This document shows positions 49,693 through 59,707 of a DNA stretch of 64,000 nucleotides, piece by piece. The DNA is from Alphaproteobacteria bacterium (GTDB lineage Bacteria > Pseudomonadota > Alphaproteobacteria > RF32 > CAG-239). The notes beneath the pieces were generated by a model. It was not told where the DNA came from and ran no database searches. It saw nothing but the letters and a program-made list of their open reading frames with translations. Numbering within the stretch: the first letter of the stretch is position 1; each line of letters opens with the position of its first letter. Location of the stretch: positions 1 through 64,000 of the forward strand of contig CAAGHP010000020.1 in the NCBI GenBank assembly GCA_900769705.1, in the 5' to 3' direction. Made by a program: the position numbers and the translations under genes.

Positions 49693-50880
49693 TTATTTAT
49701 GCAAAGCTAAGCGCATCGTATCCTGAGCAATAACCAATTCTTCATCAGTCGGAATAACAAAAACCTTAACTTTTGAATCCGGTGTGGAAATCATAATCTC
49801 TGTTGCGTGCTTTTTGTTATTCTCATAGTCCGGCTTAATGCCTAAGTAAGACAAATGTTCCATAACCAACTGGCGGATAATAACCCCGTGTTCGCCGACA
49901 CCGGCCGTAAACACAATGGCATCAACTCCGCCCAAAACAGCAATGTAAGCGCCGATGTATTTCAGCAAAGCGTGAACATAAGTTTTGGTGGCAAGAATAC
50001 ATTTTTCGTTGCCGCTTAAATATCCGGCTTCAATATCGCGGTTGTCGGAATATCCGCACAAAGCCAGCATGCCGCTTTGCTTGTTCATCATTTCATTGAC
50101 TTCATGAGCGCTTAAGCCGTCTTTCTTTTCAATATAAAGCGGAATATAAGGGTCAATATCGCCGCAGCGTGTACCCATAATCGTACCGGCCAGCGGAGTA
50201 AAACCCATTGATGTATCCACGCATACGCCGTTGTCAATAGCGGAAATAGACGCACCATTGCCCATGTGGCAGGTAATGATTTTACCTTTTTTGCCAATCA
50301 ATTCAGCACAGCGTTCCGAAACGTATTTATGTGAAGTGCCGTGAAAGCCGTAGCGGCGGATTTTGTTGCGCACATATTGATCTTCGGGCAAAGCATAACG
50401 ATAAGCTTCCGGTGGCATGGTTTGATGAAATGAGGTGTCAAATACTGCAACTTGCGGAATATCCGGCAAAGCAGCTTTAACAGCCTTAATACCCAGCACG
50501 TGAGCCGGATTATGTAATGGCGCTAAATCCGATAAACCGGCAATTTGTTCTATAACTTCATCAGTAATTAAAACCGAACCTTTGAATATATCGCCGCCTT
50601 GCACAATGCGGTGACCAACAGCGCTTAGTTCTTCCAAATTTTGCAAAGCTCCGTTCAGCAGGCATTTCAAAACATCTTTAATGGCTTCGGCATGAGTAGG
50701 CATACTTATCAGTTCTTCTTTTTTATCAGAACCTGTATGCTGATATTTTAGAATTGAGTTAGCTTGTCCGATACGCTCGGCAATACCTTTGGAAACAACA
50801 TTATAATTTCCGTTATCAACGTTATATAGCTGAAATTTAAGAGAAGATGAACCGCAGTTTATAACTAAAATTTTTTCCAT
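49693..50880 (-). CDS. ackA: Acetate kinase
   Basis: Makes acetate and ATP from acetyl phosphate. The 395-residue product starts EKILVINCGSSSLKFQLYN, has FDTSFHQTMPPEAYRYALP (about 147-165), RRYGFHGTSHKYVSERC with the catalytic His region (about 174-190), and CHMGNGASISAIDNG. It lies 11 bp after pta on the minus strand, so the cell can produce ATP by acetate formation. Confidence 0.96.
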   Translation of the reverse strand: MEKILVINCGSSSLKFQLYNVDNGNYNVVSKGIAERIGQANSILKYQHTGSDKKEELISMPTHAEAIKDVLKCLLNGALQNLEELSAVGHRIVQGGDIFKGSVLITDEVIEQIAGLSDLAPLHNPAHVLGIKAVKAALPDIPQVAVFDTSFHQTMPPEAYRYALPEDQYVRNKIRRYGFHGTSHKYVSERCAELIGKKGKIITCHMGNGASISAIDNGVCVDTSMGFTPLAGTIMGTRCGDIDPYIPLYIEKKDGLSAHEVNEMMNKQSGMLALCGYSDNRDIEAGYLSGNEKCILATKTYVHALLKYIGAYIAVLGGVDAIVFTAGVGEHGVIIRQLVMEHLSYLGIKPDYENNKKHATEIMISTPDSKVKVFVIPTDEELVIAQDTMRLALHK

Positions 50881-50891
50881 AGCTTAATCCT

Positions 50892-51896
50892 TTATTTTTG
50901 AGCTTGAATACATGTAATGGCGATAGCACCGACAATGTCTTCAGCGAAGCAGCCGCGCGACAAATCATTAACCGGAGCATTTAAGCCCTGTAAAATCGGA
51001 CCGTAAGCTTCACATCCGCCCAAACGCTGCAGTAATTTGTAACCGATGTTTCCGGCTTCCAAATTCGGGAAAATCAAAACGCGTGCATGACCGGCAACAT
51101 GGCTGTTTGGAGCTTTTTTGGCGGCAACAACCGAATCAAGAGCGGCATCGGCTTGCAGTTCGCCGTCAACTTCTATGCCCAAATTTTTATATTCATCGGT
51201 AAGTATTGCTTCTTGCACCATTTTGGTAGCACGCACCACTTTATCTACACTATCGCCTTTGCCGGAACCTTTAGTGGAATATGAAAGCATGGCGATAGAC
51301 GGCTCAATACCGAAATGGATGGCTGTTTCCGCCGCATTCAAAGCAATATCTGCCAATTCTTTATCGGTCGGTTCAATGATAATGCCGCAGTCAGACAAAA
51401 CATAAGGCTTGTCGTTAGAAAGTATGATAAAGAAAGAAGAAACGCTGCTGCCTTTTTTAGCTGATTTAATAATCTGCAGCGCCGGACGCACGGTGTCGGC
51501 GGTAGAGTGATTGGCGCCGGAAACCATACCGTCAGCATGACCTGATTTTATCATCAATGTTCCAAAATAGTTATAGTTCAAAGCAAGTTTGGCGGCATCT
51601 TCATGGCTCAGACCTTTTTCTTTGCGCAAATTATACAGCAATTCGGTATATTCCGGCAAACGAGAATCTTCTTCAGGCTTTACTAATTCAATATCCGTCA
51701 AATCCCAGCCTTTTTCAGCATAAAAAGCTTTTATTTCGGCAGTATCACCCAAAATAATCACCTTTGCCGCTTTTTCAGCCGTAATTAAATGTGCGGCGGT
51801 TAAAACACGCTCATCTTCGCCTTCCGGAAGAACAATAGTTTTCAAGTCTTTTTTTGCCCGTTCCAGCAGGCTTTTGATGTATGTGCTTTTTATCAT
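50892..51896 (-). CDS. pta: Phosphate acetyltransferase
   Basis: Converts acetyl-CoA and phosphate to acetyl phosphate. The 334-residue size is the short, single-domain form. Recognisable parts are LPEGEDERVLTAAHL (about 23-37), MVSGANHSTADTVRPALQII (about 122-141), and the C-terminal RVLIFPNLEAGNIGYKLLQRLGG. First gene of pta-ackA. Confidence 0.95.
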   Translation of the reverse strand: MIKSTYIKSLLERAKKDLKTIVLPEGEDERVLTAAHLITAEKAAKVIILGDTAEIKAFYAEKGWDLTDIELVKPEEDSRLPEYTELLYNLRKEKGLSHEDAAKLALNYNYFGTLMIKSGHADGMVSGANHSTADTVRPALQIIKSAKKGSSVSSFFIILSNDKPYVLSDCGIIIEPTDKELADIALNAAETAIHFGIEPSIAMLSYSTKGSGKGDSVDKVVRATKMVQEAILTDEYKNLGIEVDGELQADAALDSVVAAKKAPNSHVAGHARVLIFPNLEAGNIGYKLLQRLGGCEAYGPILQGLNAPVNDLSRGCFAEDIVGAIAITCIQAQK

Positions 51897-52040
51897 AGCA
51901 AACGTCCTTATATATGTTAAAAATAAATTATTCTTACTTAACCGCGCATTTTTTAAAATTAAATTAAAATGTTTGATAAAAGTTTTGCTTTTTTAATTAA
52001 GCTATACTATTTTAAGAAAAAAGACTCAAGGAGAATTTTT

Positions 52041-53078
52041 ATGAAAAAGACAATGGTTTGGGTTATAGCGATGCTGATGGCCTTTCCGGCATTGGCAAAA
52101 GTAAGTTTTGAAGCACAGATTCCGGTTGAAGTGGAAGCTGAAAATTCGGTAAAAGCCAAAGACAAAGCCATGCAAGAAGCACAGCGTCAGGGCTTTTTGG
52201 AAGTAGCCGGACGTCTGCTGACCGTTCCCGAAAACATCGAAAACTTAAAAAGCTTGAGCGATGATGAGATACTGCACTTTATACAGGCTATCAGCGTGGC
52301 CGATGAAAAAGCCGGCGGTACAAAGTATAAGGCTGTTTTAACGGTGCAGATAAATGAGCCGCTTTTGAAAGATTATTTAGCCGAAAACAATATGATAGAC
52401 GCAGAAACAACCCGTCTTCTGGTTATTCCGGTATATAAAGAAATACCGCGCACGGCGCCGCAGCTTTGGGAAAACACAAATGTCTGGCGGACATCATGGC
52501 GCACCAAAGGTCTTATTAAATTCGGTACCATGGAAGTGCAAACTGCTGATGCCAGATTTCAAGATATAGAAAATTTATCGGCCGAAAATGCCCTTTATAT
52601 GGATTCTACATTATATAACACTATCTCCGAGCGTTTCGGTTCGGACAGAGTTTATGTCATTTATGCCGAAACCCAAGAAAACGGCGATTTAAAGGTAACT
52701 GTTAAAAATGAAAAAAATAAAAGTGAAAACAGTTTTTCGGTCTATAATGACAGCGAGGGCAATTTGTTTGACAAAGCCGTTGAAAAAAGCGTGATGTTTA
52801 TTTCTAATATGGAACGAGAAGCCGAAAACAGCAACGGAACTGTTGCTAACGGTATGTTGAATGCTGTTTATGAATATGGCAATATAAAAGACTGGCTGAC
52901 TAAAAACGCAGCAATTACCGCATTGCCGCAAGTTGACAATATTGATACCAAAAGTTTAGGCGGCGGGAAAGTAAGCTTTACCATCAATTATAATGGTTCT
53001 TTGGACGATTTGCTTAATGCTTTTCAAGAACTGGGCTTAAGCTATGAAAATAATGATAATTACTACATTTTAAGGTAA
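52041..53078 (+). CDS. DUF2066-type exported protein
   Basis: A 345-residue periplasmic protein of the DUF2066 family, function unknown. The start ATG 52041 follows AAGGAG (52028-52033); earlier in-frame codons lie before this site. Signal peptide: MKKTMVWVIAMLMAFPALAK. The domain begins with EVEAENSVKAKDKAMQEAQRQGFLEV and has SDDEILHFIQAISVADEKAGGTKY. It is 6 bp upstream of the AI-2E-type permease; from memory, DUF2066 genes often lie next to such permeases in Alphaproteobacteria. Confidence 0.65.
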   Translation: MKKTMVWVIAMLMAFPALAKVSFEAQIPVEVEAENSVKAKDKAMQEAQRQGFLEVAGRLLTVPENIENLKSLSDDEILHFIQAISVADEKAGGTKYKAVLTVQINEPLLKDYLAENNMIDAETTRLLVIPVYKEIPRTAPQLWENTNVWRTSWRTKGLIKFGTMEVQTADARFQDIENLSAENALYMDSTLYNTISERFGSDRVYVIYAETQENGDLKVTVKNEKNKSENSFSVYNDSEGNLFDKAVEKSVMFISNMEREAENSNGTVANGMLNAVYEYGNIKDWLTKNAAITALPQVDNIDTKSLGGGKVSFTINYNGSLDDLLNAFQELGLSYENNDNYYILR

Positions 53079-53084
53079 GAAATA

Positions 53085-54152
53085 ATGACTAGAAAGAATA
53101 TTGATAATCAGCGATATATGCTGTTTTTGTGTGTATTTTTGATTTGCGGTGGATTTTTGTATGTTCTGCGCTCGGTATTGCTACCATTTGTGGTCGGTAT
53201 TGTTTTAGCCTATTTTTTAGATCCGCTGGTCAGCAAAGTTTCTAAAACCGGCAGCACATCGCGCACGGTTGCCGCCACTATCGTTATGGGCATATCATTG
53301 CTGATTTTGTTGCCGCTACTGATTTTGCTTTGCAGCGCCGTATTTTCTCAAGCAGCAGAATATGCAGCCAAATTACCAGAATATGCTCATTTGTTTGCTC
53401 AGCGGCTACTGCCGGTTTTAGGCGAAATAAAAGAACGTTTCGGCTTTAATTACGGCAATGTAGAAAATGTATTGCAAGAAAATATGGCAAACTATCTGAA
53501 GATTTTCGGTAAAGTTCTGCAAAGCCTTATTTCTAATGGATTTGCCTTTATCAACATAATATCTTTGCTGCTGATCTCTCCGGTAGTAGCATTTTACATG
53601 CTGCGCGATTGGCATAAATTCACAGCCAAAATTCAAGGCTTGATTCCGCAAAAGCATAAACAAACCGTACTTGACGGCATGCAACAGGTCAGTCGCATTA
53701 TTTCAGGTTATTTGAGAGGCCAAGCCTTGGTTTGTCTGTGTCTTGGCAGTTACTATTCTTTCGGATTATGGCTGGTTGGCTTAGAAATGGGTGTGGTTGT
53801 CGGTTTTCTGGCCGGTATTATCTCATTTATTCCGTATGTCGGCAGTATTTCCGGATTTTTGATGGCTATGGCGCTGGTAATAACTCAGTACGGTACTTTG
53901 CCTAAAATTATTGCCGTCTTAGTGGTGTTTGGTATCGGACAATTTGTAGAAGGCAACTTTTTAACCCCTAAACTGGTCGGTGAAAATATCGGTTTGCATC
54001 CGGTGTGGGTTATGTTTGCTTTATTGGCCGGAGGCGTACTGCTGGGATTGCTCGGAATGATAATAGCCGTACCTTGCGCCGCAATTATCGGCGTATTGCT
54101 GAAATACCTTATTAAAAATTACAAGCAAAGCCCTATGTATTTGGATAATTAA
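53085..54152 (+). CDS. perM: AI-2E family transporter (PerM-like)
   Basis: A 355-residue membrane protein with about eight helices in the family pattern: an N-terminal group with VLLPFVVGIVLAYFLDPLV (about 29-47), an extracytoplasmic helical part, and a C-terminal group with GIISFIPYVGSISGF and the conserved EGNFLTPKLVGENIGLHPVWVMF (about 289-311). Members export signals or act as antiporters; the substrate here is unknown. Convergent overlap of 4 bp with the next gene. Confidence 0.88.
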   Translation: MTRKNIDNQRYMLFLCVFLICGGFLYVLRSVLLPFVVGIVLAYFLDPLVSKVSKTGSTSRTVAATIVMGISLLILLPLLILLCSAVFSQAAEYAAKLPEYAHLFAQRLLPVLGEIKERFGFNYGNVENVLQENMANYLKIFGKVLQSLISNGFAFINIISLLLISPVVAFYMLRDWHKFTAKIQGLIPQKHKQTVLDGMQQVSRIISGYLRGQALVCLCLGSYYSFGLWLVGLEMGVVVGFLAGIISFIPYVGSISGFLMAMALVITQYGTLPKIIAVLVVFGIGQFVEGNFLTPKLVGENIGLHPVWVMFALLAGGVLLGLLGMIIAVPCAAIIGVLLKYLIKNYKQSPMYLDN

Positions 54153-55018
54153 AGACCTCGGCCTTTTTCACGGATATGCAGATGCTTTAAGATGTTATTA
54201 GCTACATCTTCTTGATGTGCTGCTTCATTGGCATAAAAATCTACAGCCTCAAAATCCTGCTTTACGGCAGAAAGATAGCCTAATTCTTCATAGATATCGG
54301 CTTTTTCGCGGCAAGTTCTTAATCTACCGAAGCCGCAGCGTTTTATACTTTCAAGCCGCTGTTGCAATAATTCGGCACGGTCTTCCGGTGCTAGGCTTTC
54401 TTTTAGTTTTTCATCAATGGCGGTAATTTTCTGACGGGCGGCAGCAACACGCTGTTGTTTTTTTTCTTCGGCAGATTGCTTTTTCAGTTCTATACCTTCT
54501 TGTCTATCCGGATAGTCATTATCCGAAAGCTTGTGCTTTACTGCTGATAAAAGCCTATGTTTCAGGCTATATAACACACCGAAAGAATGCTGTTTAATCA
54601 GTATAGCGGCATGCTTCAAATCAGAAATATGATTTTTGTTTAGTAAAGAGATTTTTTTATCAATAACATTCAAATAAAGCGTATTGCCTTCAATGTATTT
54701 TTCGTGTCCTATTAAAACTAAGTCATACATTTTTATACGTACGGCGCGCGGCAGATTTTTATTATCTGCCAGCTGTTCATAATCGTCTATCTGTTTTTTA
54801 TCGCTTTCTGTACCGTCTCTATCTTCGTCCTCTGATATCAATTCAATAATACCATTAGTAGCAGTATCCAACTGCTGATACGGTTTGAATTCTTCTTCAG
54901 ATAAATTATTTTTAAGTTTACGCAGAGCAATAGCCGACAAATCATGCCCTTTAACATCGTATCTTTCAAAAAAGCGATGTTTTAAATAATCGGCAATCAA
55001 AGTCTTTTTCGCGGCCAT
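54149..55018 (-). CDS. Hypothetical protein, 289 residues
   Basis: A soluble, highly charged and mostly helical protein, Lys- and Glu-rich, with a likely coiled coil at about 175-225 (ELKKQSAEEKKQQRVAAARQ). A short basic Cys-containing patch (RCGFGRLRTCREKADIYEELGYL, about 234-256) is the most distinctive part. I recognise no family. It starts 1 bp after the GNAT gene on the same strand, so the two are probably cotranscribed. Confidence 0.6.
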   Translation of the reverse strand: MAAKKTLIADYLKHRFFERYDVKGHDLSAIALRKLKNNLSEEEFKPYQQLDTATNGIIELISEDEDRDGTESDKKQIDDYEQLADNKNLPRAVRIKMYDLVLIGHEKYIEGNTLYLNVIDKKISLLNKNHISDLKHAAILIKQHSFGVLYSLKHRLLSAVKHKLSDNDYPDRQEGIELKKQSAEEKKQQRVAAARQKITAIDEKLKESLAPEDRAELLQQRLESIKRCGFGRLRTCREKADIYEELGYLSAVKQDFEAVDFYANEAAHQEDVANNILKHLHIREKGRGL

Positions 55019-55019
55019 A

Positions 55020-55457
55020 TTATAAATCCTTAACCATTTTCAAAAACGTTATACCTTGCTCATCAAAAACATCGCCCTCAGCATGATAGCCAAGCTTTTC
55101 ATAAAAACCGACAACCGAAAGCATGGCATGCATGATAATTTTACTGTATCCGGCTTCTTTTGCCCGTTTTTCGGCATATTTAACCAATTCACGGCCGATA
55201 CCTTCTCCGCGGTAAACCGTATCCACGGCAACTTGCATCAATCGGATTTTTTCATTATCCAGCGGAGCCAAAATCAACCCGCCGACCAGCTTGTCATCAA
55301 GCTGCTCAACACACCCTATATGCAAATAATTAGCTTCTTTATTGCGAAAAGAGTCTAAAAATTTCAGACCTAGCGGCTCCAGCAAAATTTTATAGCGAAG
55401 CTCAACCAATTCATTATAGCGGGAAGAACCGAAATCAATATCAATCATTTTACGCAT
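55020..55457 (-). CDS. GNAT family N-acetyltransferase
   Basis: A 145-residue acyl-CoA-dependent acetyltransferase. The acetyl-CoA loop is YRGEGIGREL (82-91), preceded by the usual strand MQVAVDT; the C-terminal FYEKLGYHAEGDVFDEQGITFLKM fits GNATs acting on small molecules or protein N-termini. The substrate is unknown. It is upstream of the 289-residue unknown gene. Confidence 0.88.
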   Translation of the reverse strand: MRKMIDIDFGSSRYNELVELRYKILLEPLGLKFLDSFRNKEANYLHIGCVEQLDDKLVGGLILAPLDNEKIRLMQVAVDTVYRGEGIGRELVKYAEKRAKEAGYSKIIMHAMLSVVGFYEKLGYHAEGDVFDEQGITFLKMVKDL

Positions 55458-55540
55458 CAGATAAACTCCTTAATATTTACTTAATTAAAGCATATTTTTA
55501 AACGCTTGACAATATCTATATTGTAAAAACCTTTAATTGT

Positions 55541-56530
55541 TTATTGCTCCGGCACTTTTACTTTTGAATTTTCCATAAAATCACCGGCTTTGATATCATA
55601 TAAAGCCTGCGCTTGCTCCGGCTCCAAATTAAACACTCTGTCCGCAAAATATTTTTGATTTTCGGCCACAAAAGGAATAACATCTTTTCTGGCTATTCTA
55701 TCGTTTTTCAGCTGCACGGAAAGCCAATAGTCATCTTCTCCGATATTATAAACTTTCAGTTCATATATCAAACCGATATTAGTCGCAACTTCGATTGTTT
55801 TGGCTTCAATATCCGGAAAATCTTCGGCAAAATCCTTAGCAAAAGCTATTCCCTCGTAACCTAAGTAGGCCAGCGATACCAATACTTTTTGCAATTCTTT
55901 TGACTTTGGTAGATATTCTTCCAAAACCGGCAAAGTCAAAACCACATCATCAAGCTTTATTTTTTCTATGGCATTAACTGGGATTTCCAGCAGCGGAAAC
56001 GGCATCCAAGCTCCAGCCTCTCCTGAAAAAGCTCCGATAGAGCTGACCGTATAAATATATGGATATCCACTGCGTTTTGCAAAATAACTATCTCCGTCCG
56101 GCAGTTTATTTCCAAGCACTACACTGTCAAGCAATTTGCCGCCGCTGTCAAAAGTTTCAACCAACACACCGCGGCTGTCGTCTAAACCGGCTGCGGTGAT
56201 TTCGGCACTTGATGCTTCGATTGCAGATGTAATTACCGAGTTATTTACCATTTTAAAAAAGGCTGTCAGCTGTTCGGTATTCACAAAATAATCAGCCGCT
56301 TCTTTAAAATACCAACCGCTGTCTTTTTCATAAATATTTATTTCGCCGTCAAGCGGAGATTTTATTTTTATCTTTTGCAAACGCGCCACATTTTTCTTTG
56401 TCTGCACAAAAGTATCCTGACCGCGGACGTTCAATCCGGCGCGTCTGACCGCATACCAGCCGGAAAAAGCAGCAATCGCAGCCAAAAACATTGCCACACC
56501 AAAACCTAATATTAAATATTTTTTAGACAT
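55541..56530 (-). CDS. DUF4340-type protein of a Gld-like ABC system
   Basis: A 329-residue membrane-anchored protein: one N-terminal helix (about 4-25), then a mostly beta periplasmic part with the repeated form seen in DUF4340 (IKSPLDGEINIYEKDSGWYFKEAADYFVNTEQL, quoted only as a landmark at 53-72). Such proteins occur after GldG-like genes. Its start overlaps the end of the GldFG gene by 8 bp, which supports membership in the same complex. Function unknown. Confidence 0.7.
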   Translation of the reverse strand: MSKKYLILGFGVAMFLAAIAAFSGWYAVRRAGLNVRGQDTFVQTKKNVARLQKIKIKSPLDGEINIYEKDSGWYFKEAADYFVNTEQLTAFFKMVNNSVITSAIEASSAEITAAGLDDSRGVLVETFDSGGKLLDSVVLGNKLPDGDSYFAKRSGYPYIYTVSSIGAFSGEAGAWMPFPLLEIPVNAIEKIKLDDVVLTLPVLEEYLPKSKELQKVLVSLAYLGYEGIAFAKDFAEDFPDIEAKTIEVATNIGLIYELKVYNIGEDDYWLSVQLKNDRIARKDVIPFVAENQKYFADRVFNLEPEQAQALYDIKAGDFMENSKVKVPEQ

Positions 56531-58841
56531 GGTTTTTCTCCTTTAGACGTTTTATCAAAAAGTTTCTGAGCCGAGCGGATAAAATCCACAGCAAAACAAC
56601 CATTATAAATGGAATAAGCACAACCTGGATTGCAATCATTTCTGCGATTGTCACACTGTATTTCTGCTTAATCGTATATTCTATATTTTGCAGTTTCTGT
56701 TCATTTTCCGCAAGTTCGCGGCCGGCAGCGCCGATTTGCCGCAAACGCTCGTAGGCTTCTAAATCTTCGCCGCTGTTTTCAAACAGCAACAGTTTTTGCT
56801 CGGCGATTTTGTTTTGCAATACTTTGTATTCAACCTCACGGCGGCTGAATAGGTTTTTATGCAAACGCTGGCTGATATTATCAAGATTTTGTAAAATATC
56901 ATTTACCGGCATTTTTTCATATATATCATTTCCGGCAAGATAATCTATCAAAGCCTTAAACGCCCTGCCGTTGCCTGATTTTTCTACAACGCTGTAAGGA
57001 TTTCTGTCCGGAGAATTTTCAGCCGCCCAGTATTCGGCTTCCAAGAAATCAACATCGCCGACCACAGCCACTTTTCCGGCAACTGCTGATTGCTTTAAAA
57101 ACGGTTTCATCGATTTAACGAGTTCAGTCTGTTCAAACGGATTATTACTGTAAAGAGAAGTAAAAGCTCCTTCCATAACAGCCCCGACCAGACCGTTATC
57201 GCCGTAAATAAACGGTTTTACCTCCACAGCCGGATTGTCTATTTTAAACTGTGCGGCTTTATTAAGCCGCAATCCCAGCGGATTATAGCCAAACACAGCG
57301 TCTATTTTTCCTTCGTCCGTAAATTGTGTCTGCAAATCCACTCTCCAATTCTCTAAAAAGTCTGCAGCCTGAATATCTTCGCCATTGGTTATATCTGACT
57401 GGCTTGCCGTATAAAAATCAAAAAACAGCGCCATTTTCCCGCCGCGTAGCACAAATTGATCCAAGCCATAGCGTAAAGCTGGAGAAATACTTTTAGGGTT
57501 AATCAAAACCAAAGTATCTACTTTTGATGAAAAATCATACATTGACGGTGATATATTAAAAACATTATAATCATTTTCGATTCCGAGCAAAACTTCCTGC
57601 AGACCGTCTAAATTTTGCATACCGTCAATATAAACACCTATGGTTTTTCTTCTTTCAGGTTGCAGCAGTTTTATGATGGCGTTGTCAACATCTCTTTCCA
57701 ACAACGGCTGACGCTGCAACAGAAATTGTTTTATCACCGTTTCGCGTCCGTCAGCAATACTGAGCACCGCTCCCAGATAATCACGGCTGCCGGCGGCATT
57801 GGTTTCAAAATACAAATCCTTTGCCAAAACATTTTCTTCCAATTCCGAAAACGGCTCAACGTATGTTACATGCACCTGCACCATACCTTTGGAAATTTTC
57901 TGGTAGCGCCGCAAAAAACGCTGCACTTGCTGCAAATAATGGAAATAATCGGCATTGTGGTTGATATAATCTTTAGCTGCATAAACATCTATCACAACTT
58001 TTTGCGAAACATCGTTCAGCAGCTGTTCCGTTACCGGTTTCGGCGTATAAATTTTGTTCAAAGTCAAATCGGCTTTTGTGTCAAAAAAATTATAAGCCGC
58101 CAAATTCAGAAAAACGCCGCAAATCATCATCAGTACGGAAAAAGCGCTGATTCTCAGCCATTTGTATTTTTGTACGCTGTTTTGAAAACGCAGTACAACC
58201 GCATTTAACAACAAAAATATTCCGGCAAATGAAACAAAATATAAAATATCCGGCAAACCGATTTCGGCAAACAAAAAGTTATTGTATATCATATACAAAT
58301 AAAAGCACGGCAGCGCCGTCCATACTGCCAAAAAGAAAAAGCTCATCAGATAGGCTAAAATCAAATTTTTCGATATCAGAGAAATCAAGCATCCAGAAGC
58401 GCAGTAAAACAACAGCAGCAGCCATAATCCGGCATAGCTTGAAAAAATATTCCACCAATCCAGCTGCAACCAGCCGGCCGAAAAAATAATAAACGGTATA
58501 AACAGTAAACTTGCTGCAAAATAAAACAGCCAAACCGCACAAAATTTAGCAAGAACCAAAGTTGAAGTCGAAATTGGCTGCGTCAGCAAAAATTCAATAG
58601 TTCCGGTACGATACTCTTCAGCCCAGCTCCGCATTGTCAAAACCGGCACCAAAACTGTCAAAATAACCGGCTGAGCATAAAAAAGCGCATACAGTGCCGT
58701 ATCATGCATAGCCAGATATTCGCCAAAATAAAAAGCAGAACCTATTGAAACAAACAAATACACAAAAAGAACAAAATATGCTGACATATTCTGAAAATAA
58801 CTGCAAAATTCCTTAATCCACAATGTCATAAACTGCTGCAT
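56523..58841 (-). CDS. Fused ABC-2 permease / GldG-like protein
   Basis: A 772-residue protein joining two parts usually coded separately in gliding bacteria. Residues about 1-245 form a GldF-like ABC-2 permease (six helices, with MRSWAEEYRTGTIEFLLTQPIS near 66-85). Residues about 250-740 are a GldG-like periplasmic domain (VVIDVYAAKDYINHNADYFHYLQQVQRF region), ending in a last membrane helix at about 735-760. The ATPase gene is 1 bp upstream and DUF4340 downstream. In non-gliding bacteria such systems are presumed transporters of unknown cargo. Confidence 0.8.
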   Translation of the reverse strand: MQQFMTLWIKEFCSYFQNMSAYFVLFVYLFVSIGSAFYFGEYLAMHDTALYALFYAQPVILTVLVPVLTMRSWAEEYRTGTIEFLLTQPISTSTLVLAKFCAVWLFYFAASLLFIPFIIFSAGWLQLDWWNIFSSYAGLWLLLLFYCASGCLISLISKNLILAYLMSFFFLAVWTALPCFYLYMIYNNFLFAEIGLPDILYFVSFAGIFLLLNAVVLRFQNSVQKYKWLRISAFSVLMMICGVFLNLAAYNFFDTKADLTLNKIYTPKPVTEQLLNDVSQKVVIDVYAAKDYINHNADYFHYLQQVQRFLRRYQKISKGMVQVHVTYVEPFSELEENVLAKDLYFETNAAGSRDYLGAVLSIADGRETVIKQFLLQRQPLLERDVDNAIIKLLQPERRKTIGVYIDGMQNLDGLQEVLLGIENDYNVFNISPSMYDFSSKVDTLVLINPKSISPALRYGLDQFVLRGGKMALFFDFYTASQSDITNGEDIQAADFLENWRVDLQTQFTDEGKIDAVFGYNPLGLRLNKAAQFKIDNPAVEVKPFIYGDNGLVGAVMEGAFTSLYSNNPFEQTELVKSMKPFLKQSAVAGKVAVVGDVDFLEAEYWAAENSPDRNPYSVVEKSGNGRAFKALIDYLAGNDIYEKMPVNDILQNLDNISQRLHKNLFSRREVEYKVLQNKIAEQKLLLFENSGEDLEAYERLRQIGAAGRELAENEQKLQNIEYTIKQKYSVTIAEMIAIQVVLIPFIMVVLLWILSARLRNFLIKRLKEKNHV

Positions 58842-58842
58842 T

Positions 58843-59553
58843 TTATTCTCCTGTTATTTTTTTGAATGAAGCCAACAAACCTTCCGCTGCCGTTTTTCTA
58901 AACTTTTCTAATGACGCATCGGCCCGCAGTTTGCCTTTGTGCAAAAGCAAAACCCGCGCCGCCCAAACATCCACATCTTCAAGAGCATGCGTCGATATAA
59001 GCACCATATTTTTTTGAGCATAATCCCTGATAATCTTGCGAATACTGTCTTTTTGAATCGGATCAAGTCCTTCTGTCGGCTCATCAAGTAATAATATTTT
59101 CGGCTGAGCCAGTAATGCCGCCGCTAATTCTACTCTTTTTTTAAAACCTTTGGAAAGCGTACCTAAACGCTGCAAAATTACTTTTTCCAACTCCAATAAA
59201 TTTACGGTTTTCTGCAGATTCTCCGCAATTTCATTCTGCGGCATTTTTTTTAATTTTGCCGTAAAATTCAAAAACTCTATGGTTGTCATATCACTGTATA
59301 AGGCAGAAATTTCCGGTACATAGCCCAAATTCTGCAAATATTCCGTTCTATATTCCGGCAACAAACCGTAATCAGTCAAAATTTCTCCGCTGTCCGGCTC
59401 CAGATAACCGGCAATCAGTTTAAGCAGCGTAGACTTTCCGGCTCCGTTTTCGCCGAGCAGCGCCACAATTTCATTTTTAGAAAACTTTATGTTGACATTG
59501 TCTACAGCTTTAATTTTTCCGAAACTTTTACAAATATTTTTTATCTCCAGCAT
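58843..59553 (-). CDS. ABC transporter ATP-binding protein
   Basis: A 236-residue ATPase with Walker A GENGAGKST (34-42), signature LSKGF (133-137) and Walker B ILLLDEP (153-159) followed by the H-loop (LISTHALEDV). The LSKGFKKR form is typical for ABC-2 and GldA-like ATPases. First gene of the three-gene operon with the fused GldFG permease and DUF4340 protein. Confidence 0.92.
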   Translation of the reverse strand: MLEIKNICKSFGKIKAVDNVNIKFSKNEIVALLGENGAGKSTLLKLIAGYLEPDSGEILTDYGLLPEYRTEYLQNLGYVPEISALYSDMTTIEFLNFTAKLKKMPQNEIAENLQKTVNLLELEKVILQRLGTLSKGFKKRVELAAALLAQPKILLLDEPTEGLDPIQKDSIRKIIRDYAQKNMVLISTHALEDVDVWAARVLLLHKGKLRADASLEKFRKTAAEGLLASFKKITGE

Positions 59554-59707
59554 AGAGAAACCCCATAAATTATAAAAAAGATAGGTTATTTTAACAGTAA
59601 TTTTTTAAACTTTAATAAATATTTTCGACTTTTAAATAAAAACTTTAATGACAAATAATTTTTATTGGAGTAATAATATTCAAAAACAGCTGAAACGGAG
59701 ATAGGTT

